A DNA stretch of 62,465 nucleotides from assembly GCF_001400735.1 (NCBI RefSeq), contig NZ_LJPW01000139.1, positions 1 to 62,465 of the forward strand, given 5' to 3'. Position 1 is the first letter of the stretch, and each line of letters begins with the position of its first letter. The position numbers and the translations under genes were made by a program. The notes under the pieces are model-generated. The model did no database searches. It worked only from the letters and a program-made list of their open reading frames with translations, and was not told the DNA's origin. Positions 1 through 8,947 of the stretch are shown here, piece after piece. Source of the DNA: Pseudomonas caricapapayae (GTDB taxonomy: Bacteria; Pseudomonadota; Gammaproteobacteria; Pseudomonadales; Pseudomonadaceae).

Positions 1-1239
1 GCCCGGCGTGGCTTGCCAGCAGCTCAACGCATGAAAGTCTTCGGCGTTCGGGATGATCATTTCAGCGCGTTCGGCGGCCCGCGATATCACTCCGTCAAGT
101 CTTGGAATCGTCAACCCGGCCAGACTCACGGCGATCTGATCGCCGGGCCTGATATCCAGTTTTTGCCAGCGCTGCAGCGAACCGGTGCTGATGCGACTGA
201 CGATACGGTCGTCGAGGCGCACTGGCGTCAGTTCCAGGACCGGCGTAATCCGGCCACTGCGACCGATATTGAAGCTGACCTTGCGCACCTCGGCCAGCGC
301 CTGGGCGTAAGGATGCTTCCAGGCCGCGATCCAGTAAGGCGCAGTGGCTTGCCAGCGCTGCATGGGTGGTCGCTGGCCCTGACGGATGATCACGCCATCG
401 GTAGCGAATGGCAGTGGGTTGCGATACCAGTGCTCGCGCCATTGCGCGGCCTGGGCATGATTTTCCAAGGGGTGCGTGTAAGCTTCGCTGTCCTCAAAAC
501 CCATGGCTTGCAGGCCTGCGAGTCGTTGCGGCATGTCGGCAGGCCCGCTCGGCCAGTCCCAGACGAACAGGCCGATGGCATCGGCCTGCTGTGGGCTGAT
601 CGTCTGCCGCGCCAATAGCCCTGCGACTTTGCTGCGCGCATTGACGCTGCCTGCTGCTGCCTGCACATGATCGGCCAGCCGCCAATAGAGTTCGCCTTGC
701 AGAATCACAGCGTCCTGCTGGGGCAAGTGCTTGGGAATGGCCTTTATGAATCGCGCCTGCGAGGTCCAATCCTGGCCTTTGAGCCCATCCCCCCGGCTGA
801 TCGCCTGGGTCAGTCTGCCCTTGTCGTAGACCAGCGTAACGGCTACCCCATCGACCTTGGGTTGAACCCACACGTCGCTTCGGCCCTTGAGCCATCCCAT
901 GACACTTTTATCATCTGCCAGCTTGCTGACGCCCGTGTGCGGAACAGGATGCGCCAGCGGGCCAGACGCGGTTTTCAAAGGGTGATCGTCAATCGCCGCA
1001 ACGGCAAAGCACAATCGCCAGGCGTCCAGCTTCAGTCGTGACTGATCGTAAAGCGCGTCCGGGATCTGCGAAATGCCACGGCGATGGTAACTGTCGTCCC
1101 ATTCTGCGATCTGCTGCTGCAGGGCCGCGATCTCGATGTCTGCCCTGGCGGGGGACCAGTCGGGGCACTGGCTGGCATGGCCGAGAGGGGTGAGGAGTAT
1201 CAGAAAGGCGCAGGTCATCAGGCGTAAGGCAAACGGCAT
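1..1239 (-). CDS. ligB: NAD-dependent DNA ligase LigB, 3' part cut by window edge
   Basis: The gene runs off the left edge; 413 codons are visible from an ATG at 1237-1239. LigB is the second, shorter NAD-dependent ligase of gammaproteobacteria and seals nicks in DNA using NAD+. The translation begins with a hydrophobic, signal-like stretch followed by CPDWSPARADIE, as in other LigB proteins. It contains the adenylation motif KVDG (the nucleotidyl-lysine) near residue 130 and downstream ISRGDG and DGVIIRQG motifs, so the adenylation and OB domains are recognisable. The C-terminal part lies outside the window. Long plus-strand reading frames across it are antisense shadows. Family assignment is firm; the biological role of LigB is less clear than that of LigA. 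Confidence 0.93.
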   Translation of the reverse strand, partial: MPFALRLMTCAFLILLTPLGHASQCPDWSPARADIEIAALQQQIAEWDDSYHRRGISQIPDALYDQSRLKLDAWRLCFAVAAIDDHPLKTASGPLAHPVPHTGVSKLADDKSVMGWLKGRSDVWVQPKVDGVAVTLVYDKGRLTQAISRGDGLKGQDWTSQARFIKAIPKHLPQQDAVILQGELYWRLADHVQAAAGSVNARSKVAGLLARQTISPQQADAIGLFVWDWPSGPADMPQRLAGLQAMGFEDSEAYTHPLENHAQAAQWREHWYRNPLPFATDGVIIRQGQRPPMQRWQATAPYWIAAWKHPYAQALAEVRKVSFNIGRSGRITPVLELTPVRLDDRIVSRISTGSLQRWQKLDIRPGDQIAVSLAGLTIPRLDGVISRAAERAEMIIPNAEDFHALSCWQATPG

Positions 1240-1351
1240 CGAAGCATCCTTGCGTTAGGAATGGGCTCGATGAGGCTAGTTGCTGATGCGCTGTGCAGAC
1301 GAATGGCCTGGTTACCGGGTTTTGCCATCGCACCGGGCGGCGCATTTGAAA

Positions 1352-1437
1352 CCGGACGTGGAGCGTCCAGAACGGTGTATCGACGCGGAGCGTCGGCACG
1401 ATAGTTACGGGACTATCGTTCCGCACGCCCTCGGACA
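1352..1437. repeat. Intergenic palindromic repeat, copy 1
   Basis: This is one of seven related intergenic patches in the window. It combines the words GACGCGGAGCGTC, CACGATAGTTAC and CTATCGTTCCGCACGC. These are partly self-complementary and lie between the 5' end of ligB and the metK terminator. It carries no reading frame of its own. Such elements are common in the P. syringae group; the boundaries given are approximate. Confidence 0.6.
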
Positions 1438-1441
1438 GACG

Positions 1442-1481
1442 AAAAAAAGCCCCGGACGACCAGGTCGTCCGGGGCTTTTTG
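1442..1481 (-). terminator. Rho-independent terminator after metK
   Basis: A perfect 17-bp stem (1444-1460 pairing with 1464-1480, loop CAG) has a GC-rich core and runs of A and T on its two sides. On the minus strand it begins 8 bases after the metK stop and is followed by a T run, so it should end metK transcription. The flanking A/T runs make it potentially bidirectional. Confidence 0.92.
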
Positions 1482-1488
1482 CAGGGTG

Positions 1489-2679
1489 TTACAGGCCGGC
1501 AGCTGCGCGCAAGGCGTCGGCGCGGTCGGTTTTTTCCCAGGTGAAGGCGGTGAAGGTGTCATCGCCAACAGTCATTTCGACCGGCGTACGACCAAAGTGG
1601 CCGTAGGCCGCAGTGGCCTGATACATCGGGTGCAGCAGGTCGAGCATGGTGGTGATCGCGTAGGGACGCAGGTCGAAGTTGTCGCGAACCAGCTTGATGA
1701 TCTTGTCGTCGGACAGCTTGCCGGTGCCGAAGGTGTTCAGCGAGATCGAGGTCGGCTGAGCAACGCCAATGGCGTAGGAAACCTGGATTTCGCAACGCTC
1801 GGCCAGGCCGGCAGCCACGATGTTCTTGGCAACGTAACGACCTGCGTAGGCGGCCGAACGGTCAACCTTCGATGGGTCCTTGCCGGAGAAGGCACCACCA
1901 CCGTGACGGGCCATGCCACCGTAGGTGTCGACGATGATCTTGCGGCCGGTCAGACCGCAGTCGCCTACCGGGCCACCGATGATGAAGTTGCCGGTCGGGT
2001 TGATGTGGAACTGGGTGTCCTTGTGCAGCAGGTGCGCCGGGATGACGTGCTTGACGATCAACTCCATCACGCCTTCACGCAGGTCCTTGTAGGACACATC
2101 CGGGTTGTGCTGAGTCGACAGCACGATGGCGTCGACGCCGACAACCTTGCCGTTTTCGTAACGGCAGGTGACCTGGGATTTTGCATCCGGGCGCAGCCAC
2201 GGCAGCAGGCCGGACTTGCGGGCTTCAGCCTGGCGCTGCACCAGCTGGTGAGAGAAGGTGATCGGCGCTGGCATCAGCACGTCGGTTTCATTGCTGGCGT
2301 AACCGAACATAAGGCCCTGATCGCCAGCGCCCTGATCTTCAGGCTTGCTGCGGTCAACGCCCTGAGCGATGTCTACCGACTGCTTGCCGATGATGTTCAT
2401 CACGCCGCAGGTCGCGCCGTCGAAACCGACGTCGGAGCTGTTGTAGCCGATGTCGAGGATGACGTTACGCACGATGTCTTCCAGATCGACCCAGGCCGAA
2501 GTCGACACTTCGCCAGCGATGATCGCGACACCGGTCTTGACCAGTGTTTCGCACGCTACACGGGCGTATTTGTCTTCAGCGATGATGGCGTCCAGAACCG
2601 CGTCGGAAATCTGGTCGGCGATCTTGTCCGGATGCCCTTCGGACACGGACTCGGAGGTGAAAAGTGAGTATTCGCTCAT
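1489..2679 (-). CDS. metK: S-adenosylmethionine synthetase
   Basis: This 396-residue enzyme makes S-adenosylmethionine from methionine and ATP in the cytoplasm. The family hallmarks are present: the N-terminal GHPDKIADQISDAVLD segment, MFGYASNE near residue 125, and the glycine-rich GGGAFSGKDPSKVDRSAAYA segment that forms the phosphate-binding loop. Length is normal. An AAGGAAAC ribosome site sits before the ATG. The gene starts 20 bases after the stop of the ArsR-methyltransferase regulator, so the two are probably one operon, and it ends at a strong terminator. No riboswitch is visible in the short gap. Confidence 0.98.
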   Translation of the reverse strand: MSEYSLFTSESVSEGHPDKIADQISDAVLDAIIAEDKYARVACETLVKTGVAIIAGEVSTSAWVDLEDIVRNVILDIGYNSSDVGFDGATCGVMNIIGKQSVDIAQGVDRSKPEDQGAGDQGLMFGYASNETDVLMPAPITFSHQLVQRQAEARKSGLLPWLRPDAKSQVTCRYENGKVVGVDAIVLSTQHNPDVSYKDLREGVMELIVKHVIPAHLLHKDTQFHINPTGNFIIGGPVGDCGLTGRKIIVDTYGGMARHGGGAFSGKDPSKVDRSAAYAGRYVAKNIVAAGLAERCEIQVSYAIGVAQPTSISLNTFGTGKLSDDKIIKLVRDNFDLRPYAITTMLDLLHPMYQATAAYGHFGRTPVEMTVGDDTFTAFTWEKTDRADALRAAAGL

Positions 2680-2699
2680 CTCTACGGGTTTCCTTCATT

Positions 2700-3695
2700 T
2701 TACCGATGGTGAGTGTCGCCAGCCGGTCGCTGAAAATGGCGAACCTGGATCTGGAAACCATTACGTAAGCCTACATAGAGGCTTTCCCCGGGAACTAGCC
2801 CCGCAGCGATGGCCCAATGGGCCAGGTCTTCCTGCTCGAAACCTAACCAGAGATCGCCACAGGCCTCCCTGGCCCAGCTCTGGTCATGACTACACAATTC
2901 TGTTACCAGCAAGCTACCGCCGGGTTTTACGTGTTCGGCCAGTTGCCTCAGGGCTTCGGCCGGTACTGCGAAATGGTGCAGCACCATGTTGAGGACGACG
3001 CAGTCGGCACTGACTTTAGCGTCTGTCAGTGCATCGGCCAGTCGCAATTCGACGTTGGCCAGTGACTTGCGCTCGCAGACGCCACGTGCCAGGTCGAGCA
3101 TCACCGGGCTGTTGTCCATCGCGATGACCTGCCGGAAGCGTCGAGCCAGCTCTGGCAGAAAGCCGCCGTCACCGGGGCCTACTTCCAGAGCCGTGGCCTG
3201 CGCGCCGAAGCTCAGTTTGTCGAGCAATGTCAGCAGGCTCTCGCTGTACTGCGCCAAACCGGCGATCAGGTCCTGCTGGGCGCGAAACTTTTCTGCGGTG
3301 CGGGCAAAGAAATCCTGACTGGCCAAGGCACGTTGCCGATGCACCAGACCGATTCGGCTCCGTACATCGTCCGGCAGGTCCAGCGTATCCACTTCATCAA
3401 GCAGCGCCGCATGCAGTCTGCCGCCCGGTAAATCGGTATGAGGCAGGGCGCGGCGGTAGAAAATCGCGTTGCCTTCGCGCCGTGTGGCTACCAGATCAGC
3501 CTGCGCCAGCACCTTGAGGTGGTGACTCATGCCGGACTGGCCAATGGCAAAGATCTGCGCCAGTTCAAGTACGCCGAACGAATCATTGGTCAGCACACGC
3601 AGCACGTTCAGCCGCAGAGGGTCGCCGCCGGCCTTGCACAATGCAGAGAGGTCGTCGCATGCATCATGGCGAATTGCAGGTACACGCAGGTTCAT
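2700..3695 (-). CDS. ArsR-family regulator fused to a SAM-dependent methyltransferase domain (SahR-like)
   Basis: The 331-residue protein has an N-terminal winged-helix ArsR domain (about residues 10-95, with the recognition-helix region IGQSGMSHHLKVLAQADL) followed by a class I methyltransferase fold whose motif I reads EVGPGDGGFLPEL near residue 170. This architecture matches SahR, described as a regulator of the S-adenosylhomocysteine/methionine cycle in Proteobacteria, where the methyltransferase-like domain senses the ligand. Here it lies directly upstream of metK in the same direction, and a perfect palindrome lies 40 bases before its start. I infer autoregulation and control of metK. 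The SahR identity rests on architecture and context, so I give no gene symbol. Confidence 0.82.
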   Translation of the reverse strand: MNLRVPAIRHDACDDLSALCKAGGDPLRLNVLRVLTNDSFGVLELAQIFAIGQSGMSHHLKVLAQADLVATRREGNAIFYRRALPHTDLPGGRLHAALLDEVDTLDLPDDVRSRIGLVHRQRALASQDFFARTAEKFRAQQDLIAGLAQYSESLLTLLDKLSFGAQATALEVGPGDGGFLPELARRFRQVIAMDNSPVMLDLARGVCERKSLANVELRLADALTDAKVSADCVVLNMVLHHFAVPAEALRQLAEHVKPGGSLLVTELCSHDQSWAREACGDLWLGFEQEDLAHWAIAAGLVPGESLYVGLRNGFQIQVRHFQRPAGDTHHR

Positions 3696-3734
3696 AGCTG
3701 CGCAGTCTAGAGAGCGATCCGGAGTGCCGCAAGG

Positions 3735-3760
3735 GCAATATCAAAAAGTTTTGATATTGC
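3735..3760. promoter_or_regulatory. Perfect palindromic operator, candidate SahR/ArsR-type site
   Basis: Two 12-bp arms, GCAATATCAAAA and its exact reverse complement, are separated by AG. The site lies between the divergent regulator-metK operon and tkt, 40 bases in front of the regulator start. Long AT-rich palindromes containing TATCAA are typical of ArsR-type regulators that act on methionine-cycle genes. Binding is inferred. Confidence 0.72.
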
Positions 3761-3954
3761 TGGATGGATGGCACCGGTCAGCCATTGTGAACTTGTCGCG
3801 CTGACGGACGATCAAGTCTTTGCAGGCCAAATAATGTCCGTAACGCGGGAAAAAAGCCTATGGTCGATTATCTGTCATTGCCCCCGGCCCGTCCCTGAGG
3901 GAAAATGACCTTCTTTTTTCTCAGTCCTATTTCTTAATTCCCAGGAGATCAGCG

Positions 3955-5952
3955 ATGCCAAGCCGTCGTGAGCGTGCCAACGCTATTCGTGCCCTCAGCA
4001 TGGATGCCGTGCAAAAAGCCAACAGCGGCCATCCGGGTGCCCCTATGGGCATGGCGGATATCGCCGAGGTTCTATGGCGCGATTATCTGAAGCACAACCC
4101 CGCAAACCCTGCATTTGCCGACCGTGATCGTTTCATCATGTCCAATGGCCACGGCTCGATGCTGGTCTATTCGCTGCTGCACCTGACCGGTTATGACCTG
4201 TCCATCGACGACCTGAAAAACTTCCGCCAGCTGCACAGCCGCACACCGGGTCACCCGGAGTTCGGTTATACGCCTGGTGTCGAGACCACTACCGGTCCGC
4301 TGGGTCAGGGGTTTGCCAACGCTGTGGGTTTCGCCGCTGCCGAGAAGACCCTCGCCGCGCAGTTCAACCGTCCAGGCCATTCCATCGTTGATCACCATAC
4401 CTACGTGTTCATGGGTGATGGCTGCATGATGGAAGGCATTTCCCACGAAGTCGCTTCGTTGGCGGGCACGCTGCAACTGAGCAAACTGATCGCGTTCTAT
4501 GACGACAACGGCATCTCCATCGATGGCGAAGTGGAAGGCTGGTTTACCGACGATACGCCGAAGCGCTTCGAGTCCTACGGCTGGCTGGTCATCCGCAATG
4601 TCGACGGTCACGACCCCGAAGAAATCAAGACGGCCATCGATACCGCACGCAAGAGCGATCAGCCAACCCTGATCTGCTGCAAGACCACCATCGGTTTTGG
4701 CTCGCCTAACAAGCAGGGCAAGGAAGAGTCCCATGGTGCTCCACTGGGTGCCGACGAAATCGCCCTGACCCGTGCGGCGTTGAAATGGACCCACGGTCCT
4801 TTCGAAATTCCGGCTGATATCTACGCCGAGTGGAATGCGAAAGAAAAAGGTCTGGCTGCCGAAGCCGAGTGGGATCAGCGTTTTGCCGCGTACTCCGCCG
4901 CGTTCCCCGAGCTGGCCAACGATTTCATCCGTCGCATGAGCGGCGAATTGCCTGCCGATTTTGCCGAAAAATCAGCAGCCTACGTAAACGACGTCAACGC
5001 CAAGGGCGAGACCATCGCCAGCCGCAAGGCCAGCCAGAACGCGCTGAGCGCACTGGGCCCGTTGCTGCCGGAAATTCTGGGCGGTTCGGCCGACCTTGCC
5101 GGGTCCAACCTGACCATCTGGAAAGGCTGCAAGAGCATTACCGGCGAAGACCCTAACGGCAACTACCTGCATTACGGTGTTCGCGAGTTCGGCATGGGCG
5201 CCATGATGAACGGTATCGCCCTGCACGGCGGCTTCGTGCCTTACGGCGCAACCTTCCTGATCTTCATGGAATACGCTCGCAACGCGGTGCGTATGGCTTC
5301 GTTGATGAAGAAGCGCGTGATCTACGTGTTCACCCATGACTCCATCGGCCTGGGCGAAGACGGTCCGACTCACCAGCCAATCGAGCAATTGACCAGCCTG
5401 CGCACCACGCCGAATCTCGACACCTGGCGTCCGGCGGATGCCGTGGAATCGGCAGTGGCCTGGAAACACGCTATCGAGCGCAACGATGGCCCGTCGGCGT
5501 TGATCTTCTCGCGTCAGAACCTGACTCATCAGGCGCGTGACGAGAAGCAACTGTCCTACATCGCGCGTGGCGGCTACGTGCTGCGTGACTGCGCTGCCGA
5601 GCCTGAGCTGATCCTCATCGCAACCGGTTCTGAAGTCGGTCTGGCTGTGCAGGCGTATGACAAGCTGACCGAGCAGGGGCGCAACGTTCGTGTGGTCTCC
5701 ATGCCGTGCACCAGCATTTTCGAAGCTCAGGACGCTGCGTACAAGCAAGCTGTTCTGCCGCTACAGGTCAGCGCGCGTATTGCCATCGAGGCGGCTCACG
5801 CCGACTACTGGTACAAATACGTGGGCCTGGAAGGTCGCGTGATCGGCATGACCACCTTCGGCGAGTCGGCACCTGCATCAGCGCTGTTCGAAGAGTTCGG
5901 CTTCACGCTGGAAAACGTCCTGAGCATTGCTGACGAGCTGCTGGAAGACTGA
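3955..5952 (+). CDS. tkt: Transketolase
   Basis: The 665-residue enzyme moves two-carbon ketol units between sugar phosphates in the pentose phosphate pathway, using thiamine diphosphate. Visible features are the N-terminal NSGHPGAPMGMADI segment, the thiamine-diphosphate motif beginning MGDGCMMEG near residue 155, the pyrimidine-domain segment EDGPTHQPIEQL near residue 470, and a C-terminal transketolase domain. The ATG follows a clear AGGAGAT ribosome site. It heads the central carbon block tkt-epd-pgk-fba. The P. syringae locus is often called tktA. Confidence 0.97.
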   Translation: MPSRRERANAIRALSMDAVQKANSGHPGAPMGMADIAEVLWRDYLKHNPANPAFADRDRFIMSNGHGSMLVYSLLHLTGYDLSIDDLKNFRQLHSRTPGHPEFGYTPGVETTTGPLGQGFANAVGFAAAEKTLAAQFNRPGHSIVDHHTYVFMGDGCMMEGISHEVASLAGTLQLSKLIAFYDDNGISIDGEVEGWFTDDTPKRFESYGWLVIRNVDGHDPEEIKTAIDTARKSDQPTLICCKTTIGFGSPNKQGKEESHGAPLGADEIALTRAALKWTHGPFEIPADIYAEWNAKEKGLAAEAEWDQRFAAYSAAFPELANDFIRRMSGELPADFAEKSAAYVNDVNAKGETIASRKASQNALSALGPLLPEILGGSADLAGSNLTIWKGCKSITGEDPNGNYLHYGVREFGMGAMMNGIALHGGFVPYGATFLIFMEYARNAVRMASLMKKRVIYVFTHDSIGLGEDGPTHQPIEQLTSLRTTPNLDTWRPADAVESAVAWKHAIERNDGPSALIFSRQNLTHQARDEKQLSYIARGGYVLRDCAAEPELILIATGSEVGLAVQAYDKLTEQGRNVRVVSMPCTSIFEAQDAAYKQAVLPLQVSARIAIEAAHADYWYKYVGLEGRVIGMTTFGESAPASALFEEFGFTLENVLSIADELLED

Positions 5953-5960
5953 TCAGCTGC

Positions 5961-5988
5961 TTGATGGTTTGTGTTTGATGGTTTGTGT
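5961..5988 (+). repeat. 14-bp direct tandem repeat
   Basis: TTGATGGTTTGTGT occurs twice without a gap just after the tkt stop codon, with a partial third unit following. It looks like a small slippage duplication between tkt and the adjoining REP element. Confidence 0.7.
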
Positions 5989-5995
5989 TTGATTT

Positions 5996-6097
5996 TGTGG
6001 GAGCGGACTTGTCCGCGAATGCAGCAACTCGGTAAATCAGCTACACCGAGTGCTCCCATTCGCGGACAAGCGAAGCTTCGCCCGGTCCGCTCCCACA
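5996..6097. repeat. REP-type inverted repeat between tkt and epd
   Basis: The element starts TGTGGGAGCGGACTTGTCCG and ends with the reverse complement of that word, interrupted by CGAAGCTTCGCCC. It can fold into a long hairpin filling most of the tkt-epd gap. A related element is at 26937-27086. This 'TGTGGGAGCGGAC' family is widespread in Pseudomonas intergenic regions. Confidence 0.82.
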
Positions 6098-6124
6098 TGA
6101 TTGTTATTTCCTGGCGAAAATTTC

Positions 6125-7168
6125 ATGCCCCAGCCCCGCCCTTATAAAGTTGCTCTGAACGGTTACGGCCGGATTGGTCGTTGTGTCGTTCGTGCATTGT
6201 GCGAGCGCGGGGCCAGGGCCGGGTTTGAAGTGGTTGCCATCAATGATCTGGCCGACATGGCCAGTCTCGAATACCTCACGCGTTTTGACTCCACACATGG
6301 CCGGTTCCCCGGCGAAGTGCGGGTCGAAGGGCAATATCTGCACATCAATGACCATCGCATCAGGGTCTTGCGCAGCGCAACGCCGGAAGACATCGACTGG
6401 GCCGGGCTGGAAGTCGATCTTGTGCTTGAGTGTTCCGGTGTCTACAACACGCGCGAAGACGGTCAGCGCTTTCTGGATGCCGGTGCGCCGAGGGTGCTGT
6501 TCTCCCAGCCGATGGCCAGCGAGCGGGATGTCGATGCCACCGTGGTGTTCGGCATCAACCAGCAAAGGCTCACCGGCCACGAGCTGCTGGTCTCTGCCGC
6601 CTCGTGCACCACCAATTGCAGTGTGCCGCTGCTGCGCTTGCTGGATCAGGCCATCGGCCTTGAGTACATCACCATTACGACCATCCACTCGGCGATGAAT
6701 GATCAGCCGGTGATCGACGCTTACCATCACGAGGATCTGCGCCGTACCCGCTCGGCGTTCCAGTCGATCATTCCGGTGTCCACCGGTCTGGCGCGCGGAA
6801 TCGAGCGGCTGCTTCCGGAACTTGCCGGCCGAATTCAGGCCAAAGCTGTTCGTGTGCCGACCGTGAATGTGTCGTGTCTGGACATTACCTTGCAGATGTC
6901 GCGAGACACCGATGCGGTCGAGATCAACCGCATCCTGCGCGAGGCCGCCACCAGCGGCCCGCTCAAGGGTTTGCTGGCCTACACTGAGCTGCCGCACGCC
7001 AGTTGCGATTTCAACCATGACCCGCATTCGGCGATTGTCGATGCGAGTCAGACCCGCGTTTCCGGTCCCAGGCTGGTCAATCTGCTGGCCTGGTTCGATA
7101 ACGAATGGGGTTTTGCCAATCGAATGCTCGACGTCGCCGATCACTTTCTGCGCGTCGCTGACCAATAA
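6125..7168 (+). CDS. epd: Erythrose-4-phosphate dehydrogenase (GapB type)
   Basis: The 347-residue enzyme belongs to the glyceraldehyde-3-phosphate dehydrogenase family. The Rossmann motif NGYGRIGR is at residues 10-17 and the catalytic cysteine lies in SAASCTTNC near residue 155. It would oxidise erythrose-4-phosphate to 4-phosphoerythronate, feeding pyridoxal phosphate synthesis. Its place between tkt and pgk is the classic epd position. I start it at the ATG at 6125 (MPQPRPYKV); an in-frame TTG at 6101 has no better ribosome site. A plain GAPDH activity cannot be excluded from sequence alone. Confidence 0.92.
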   Translation: MPQPRPYKVALNGYGRIGRCVVRALCERGARAGFEVVAINDLADMASLEYLTRFDSTHGRFPGEVRVEGQYLHINDHRIRVLRSATPEDIDWAGLEVDLVLECSGVYNTREDGQRFLDAGAPRVLFSQPMASERDVDATVVFGINQQRLTGHELLVSAASCTTNCSVPLLRLLDQAIGLEYITITTIHSAMNDQPVIDAYHHEDLRRTRSAFQSIIPVSTGLARGIERLLPELAGRIQAKAVRVPTVNVSCLDITLQMSRDTDAVEINRILREAATSGPLKGLLAYTELPHASCDFNHDPHSAIVDASQTRVSGPRLVNLLAWFDNEWGFANRMLDVADHFLRVADQ

Positions 7169-7190
7169 CAGTAAAAAAACAGGAATGCTC

Positions 7191-8354
7191 ATGACCGTCT
7201 TGAAGATGACCGACCTCGATCTGCAAGGTAAACGTGTACTGATCCGCGAAGACCTCAATGTCCCGGTAAAGGACGGCGTTGTCAGCAGTGATGCACGTAT
7301 TCTTGCTTCGCTGCCGACCATCAGGCTGGCATTGGAAAAAGGCGCGGCCGTCATGGTCTGCTCGCACCTGGGCCGTCCGACCGAGGGCGAATTTTCTGCC
7401 GAAAACAGCCTGAAACCGGTTGCCGACTATCTGAGCAAGGCGCTGGGTCGTGACGTTCCGCTGGTGGCGGATTATCTGGACGGTGTCGACGTGAAAGCGG
7501 GTGATGTCGTCCTGTTCGAGAACGTTCGCTTCAACAAGGGCGAGAAAAAGAACGCCGACGAGCTGGCGCAGAAATATGCGGCTCTGTGCGACGTGTTCGT
7601 GATGGACGCTTTCGGCACCGCTCACCGCGCAGAGGGTTCCACTCACGGCGTAGCCAGATTTGCCAAGGTTGCCGCTGCCGGTCCGTTGCTGGCTGCAGAG
7701 CTTGAAGCGCTGGGCAAGGCTCTGGGCGCGCCGGCCCAGCCAATGACCGCCATCGTTGCCGGTTCCAAGGTCTCTACCAAGCTGGACGTACTCAACAGCC
7801 TGAGCGGGATCTGCAATCAGTTGATCGTAGGCGGCGGCATTGCCAACACCTTCCTGGCTGCTGCTGGTCACAAGGTCGGCAAATCGTTGTATGAACCTGA
7901 TCTGCTCGACACTGCACGTTCCATCGCTGCCAAGGTCAGCGTGCCATTGCCGACCGATGTCGTGGTCGCCAAAGAGTTCGCCGAGAGCGCTGCCGCTACC
8001 GTCAAACTGATCGGTGAGGTTGCCGAGGACGACATGATTCTCGACATTGGCCCGCAAACTGCTGCGCATTTCGCCGAATTACTGAAATCTTCCGGGACTA
8101 TCCTGTGGAACGGTCCGGTCGGCGTGTTCGAGTTCGATCAGTTCGGTGAAGGCACCAGGACGCTGGCCAAGGCCATCGCCGAAAGCCAGGCGTTTTCCAT
8201 CGCGGGCGGTGGCGACACGCTGGCGGCCATCGACAAGTACGGTGTTGCACAACAGATTTCCTACATTTCGACCGGTGGCGGTGCGTTCCTCGAGTTCGTG
8301 GAAGGCAAGGTTCTGCCAGCGGTGGAAGTGCTCGAACAACGCGCCAAGGCTTGA
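7191..8354 (+). CDS. pgk: Phosphoglycerate kinase
   Basis: The 387-residue glycolytic enzyme transfers phosphate between 1,3-bisphosphoglycerate and ADP. The N-terminal RVLIREDLNVPV segment, SHLGRPTEG near residue 60, the substrate-binding MDAFGTAHR segment, and the nucleotide-binding GGGIANTF and FSIAGGGDTLAA segments are intact. The start is the ATG after AACAGGAA, 22 bases after the epd stop. A longer upstream reading frame in this phase is only the out-of-frame extension inside epd. Confidence 0.98.
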   Translation: MTVLKMTDLDLQGKRVLIREDLNVPVKDGVVSSDARILASLPTIRLALEKGAAVMVCSHLGRPTEGEFSAENSLKPVADYLSKALGRDVPLVADYLDGVDVKAGDVVLFENVRFNKGEKKNADELAQKYAALCDVFVMDAFGTAHRAEGSTHGVARFAKVAAAGPLLAAELEALGKALGAPAQPMTAIVAGSKVSTKLDVLNSLSGICNQLIVGGGIANTFLAAAGHKVGKSLYEPDLLDTARSIAAKVSVPLPTDVVVAKEFAESAAATVKLIGEVAEDDMILDIGPQTAAHFAELLKSSGTILWNGPVGVFEFDQFGEGTRTLAKAIAESQAFSIAGGGDTLAAIDKYGVAQQISYISTGGGAFLEFVEGKVLPAVEVLEQRAKA

Positions 8355-8381
8355 ATGAAAGCTTTGGACAAGGAGTGGTCA

Positions 8382-8612
8382 ATGGTCAGGGCGTTACCGT
8401 GGTTTCTCATCGCAGGTTTACTGGCCGGTTGCGCGGGCAGGCCTGTGGCTGAAGAGGTGGAGAGCGACTCCCCGACCCAACCGCTCCAGTTGAGTTGCTA
8501 TCAGGCGGGCTGGCAGGCCGAAACCGTGCCTGTGGTTTACAAGCGCGGTGGCCCGGAGGTGTGGGATCGTTATGAATTCATGCCCAGAACAGGCAACGTA
8601 GGGTGTCTGTGA
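8382..8612 (+). CDS. Small lipoprotein of unknown function
   Basis: This 76-residue protein starts at an ATG preceded by AAGGAGTGGTCA; a longer start at 8355 lacks a ribosome site. A hydrophobic leader ends in the lipobox LLAGC (cysteine at about residue 17), so it is predicted to be lipid-anchored in the cell envelope. The mature part carries LSCYQAGWQ and ends in GNVGCL, with two further cysteines that could pair. I do not recognise a family. It lies 27 bases after pgk and is the first of three small envelope genes between pgk and fba. Confidence 0.75.
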   Translation: MVRALPWFLIAGLLAGCAGRPVAEEVESDSPTQPLQLSCYQAGWQAETVPVVYKRGGPEVWDRYEFMPRTGNVGCL

Positions 8613-8697
8613 GTCAGGTCTGAAACCCGTTGGCAACATTGACGGGCTTCGGCGGTCTTTAAAGAGTGGATATATTTCCGGGGAAAGGAGTTTCGCC

Positions 8698-8895
8698 ATG
8701 AAGATCGCTGCCCTGGCTCTGATGAGCTGCGTTGTACTGGCTGGTTGTACCGGTTCTGGTTCGCGTGCCAAGACCTGTCAGATATTCAGCCCGGCCTCCG
8801 TGAATGTGCCGACGACCGAGAACAGTCAGCGGGTCGAAGCGCATGTCACCGGCGAGCCGGCCGACGACCGTAAACAGGAACAGAACTGCCCCTGA
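8698..8895 (+). CDS. Small lipoprotein of unknown function
   Basis: This 65-residue protein has a strong ribosome site (GGGGAAAGGAG). A leader with the lipobox VLAGC puts the lipidated cysteine near residue 17. The short mature part contains two more cysteines (KTCQIF and the C-terminal QNCP) and is polar and probably unstructured in the middle. No family is recognised. Its neighbours are another small lipoprotein and an MliC-like protein, suggesting a small envelope cluster. Confidence 0.72.
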   Translation: MKIAALALMSCVVLAGCTGSGSRAKTCQIFSPASVNVPTTENSQRVEAHVTGEPADDRKQEQNCP

Positions 8896-8947
8896 GCGTT
8901 GAAATGACCGGCATATGCCGTATTTCGCAGGGCAGCCAGGAGACGTA

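Noticed and set aside
13..618. 201-codon plus-strand frame at the left edge
   Set aside because: It is antisense to the conserved ligB coding sequence, including its catalytic region, and has no recognisable protein features.
1486..2667. 393-codon plus-strand frame opposite metK
   Set aside because: Long antisense frames are common opposite GC-rich genes; metK on the minus strand is certain.
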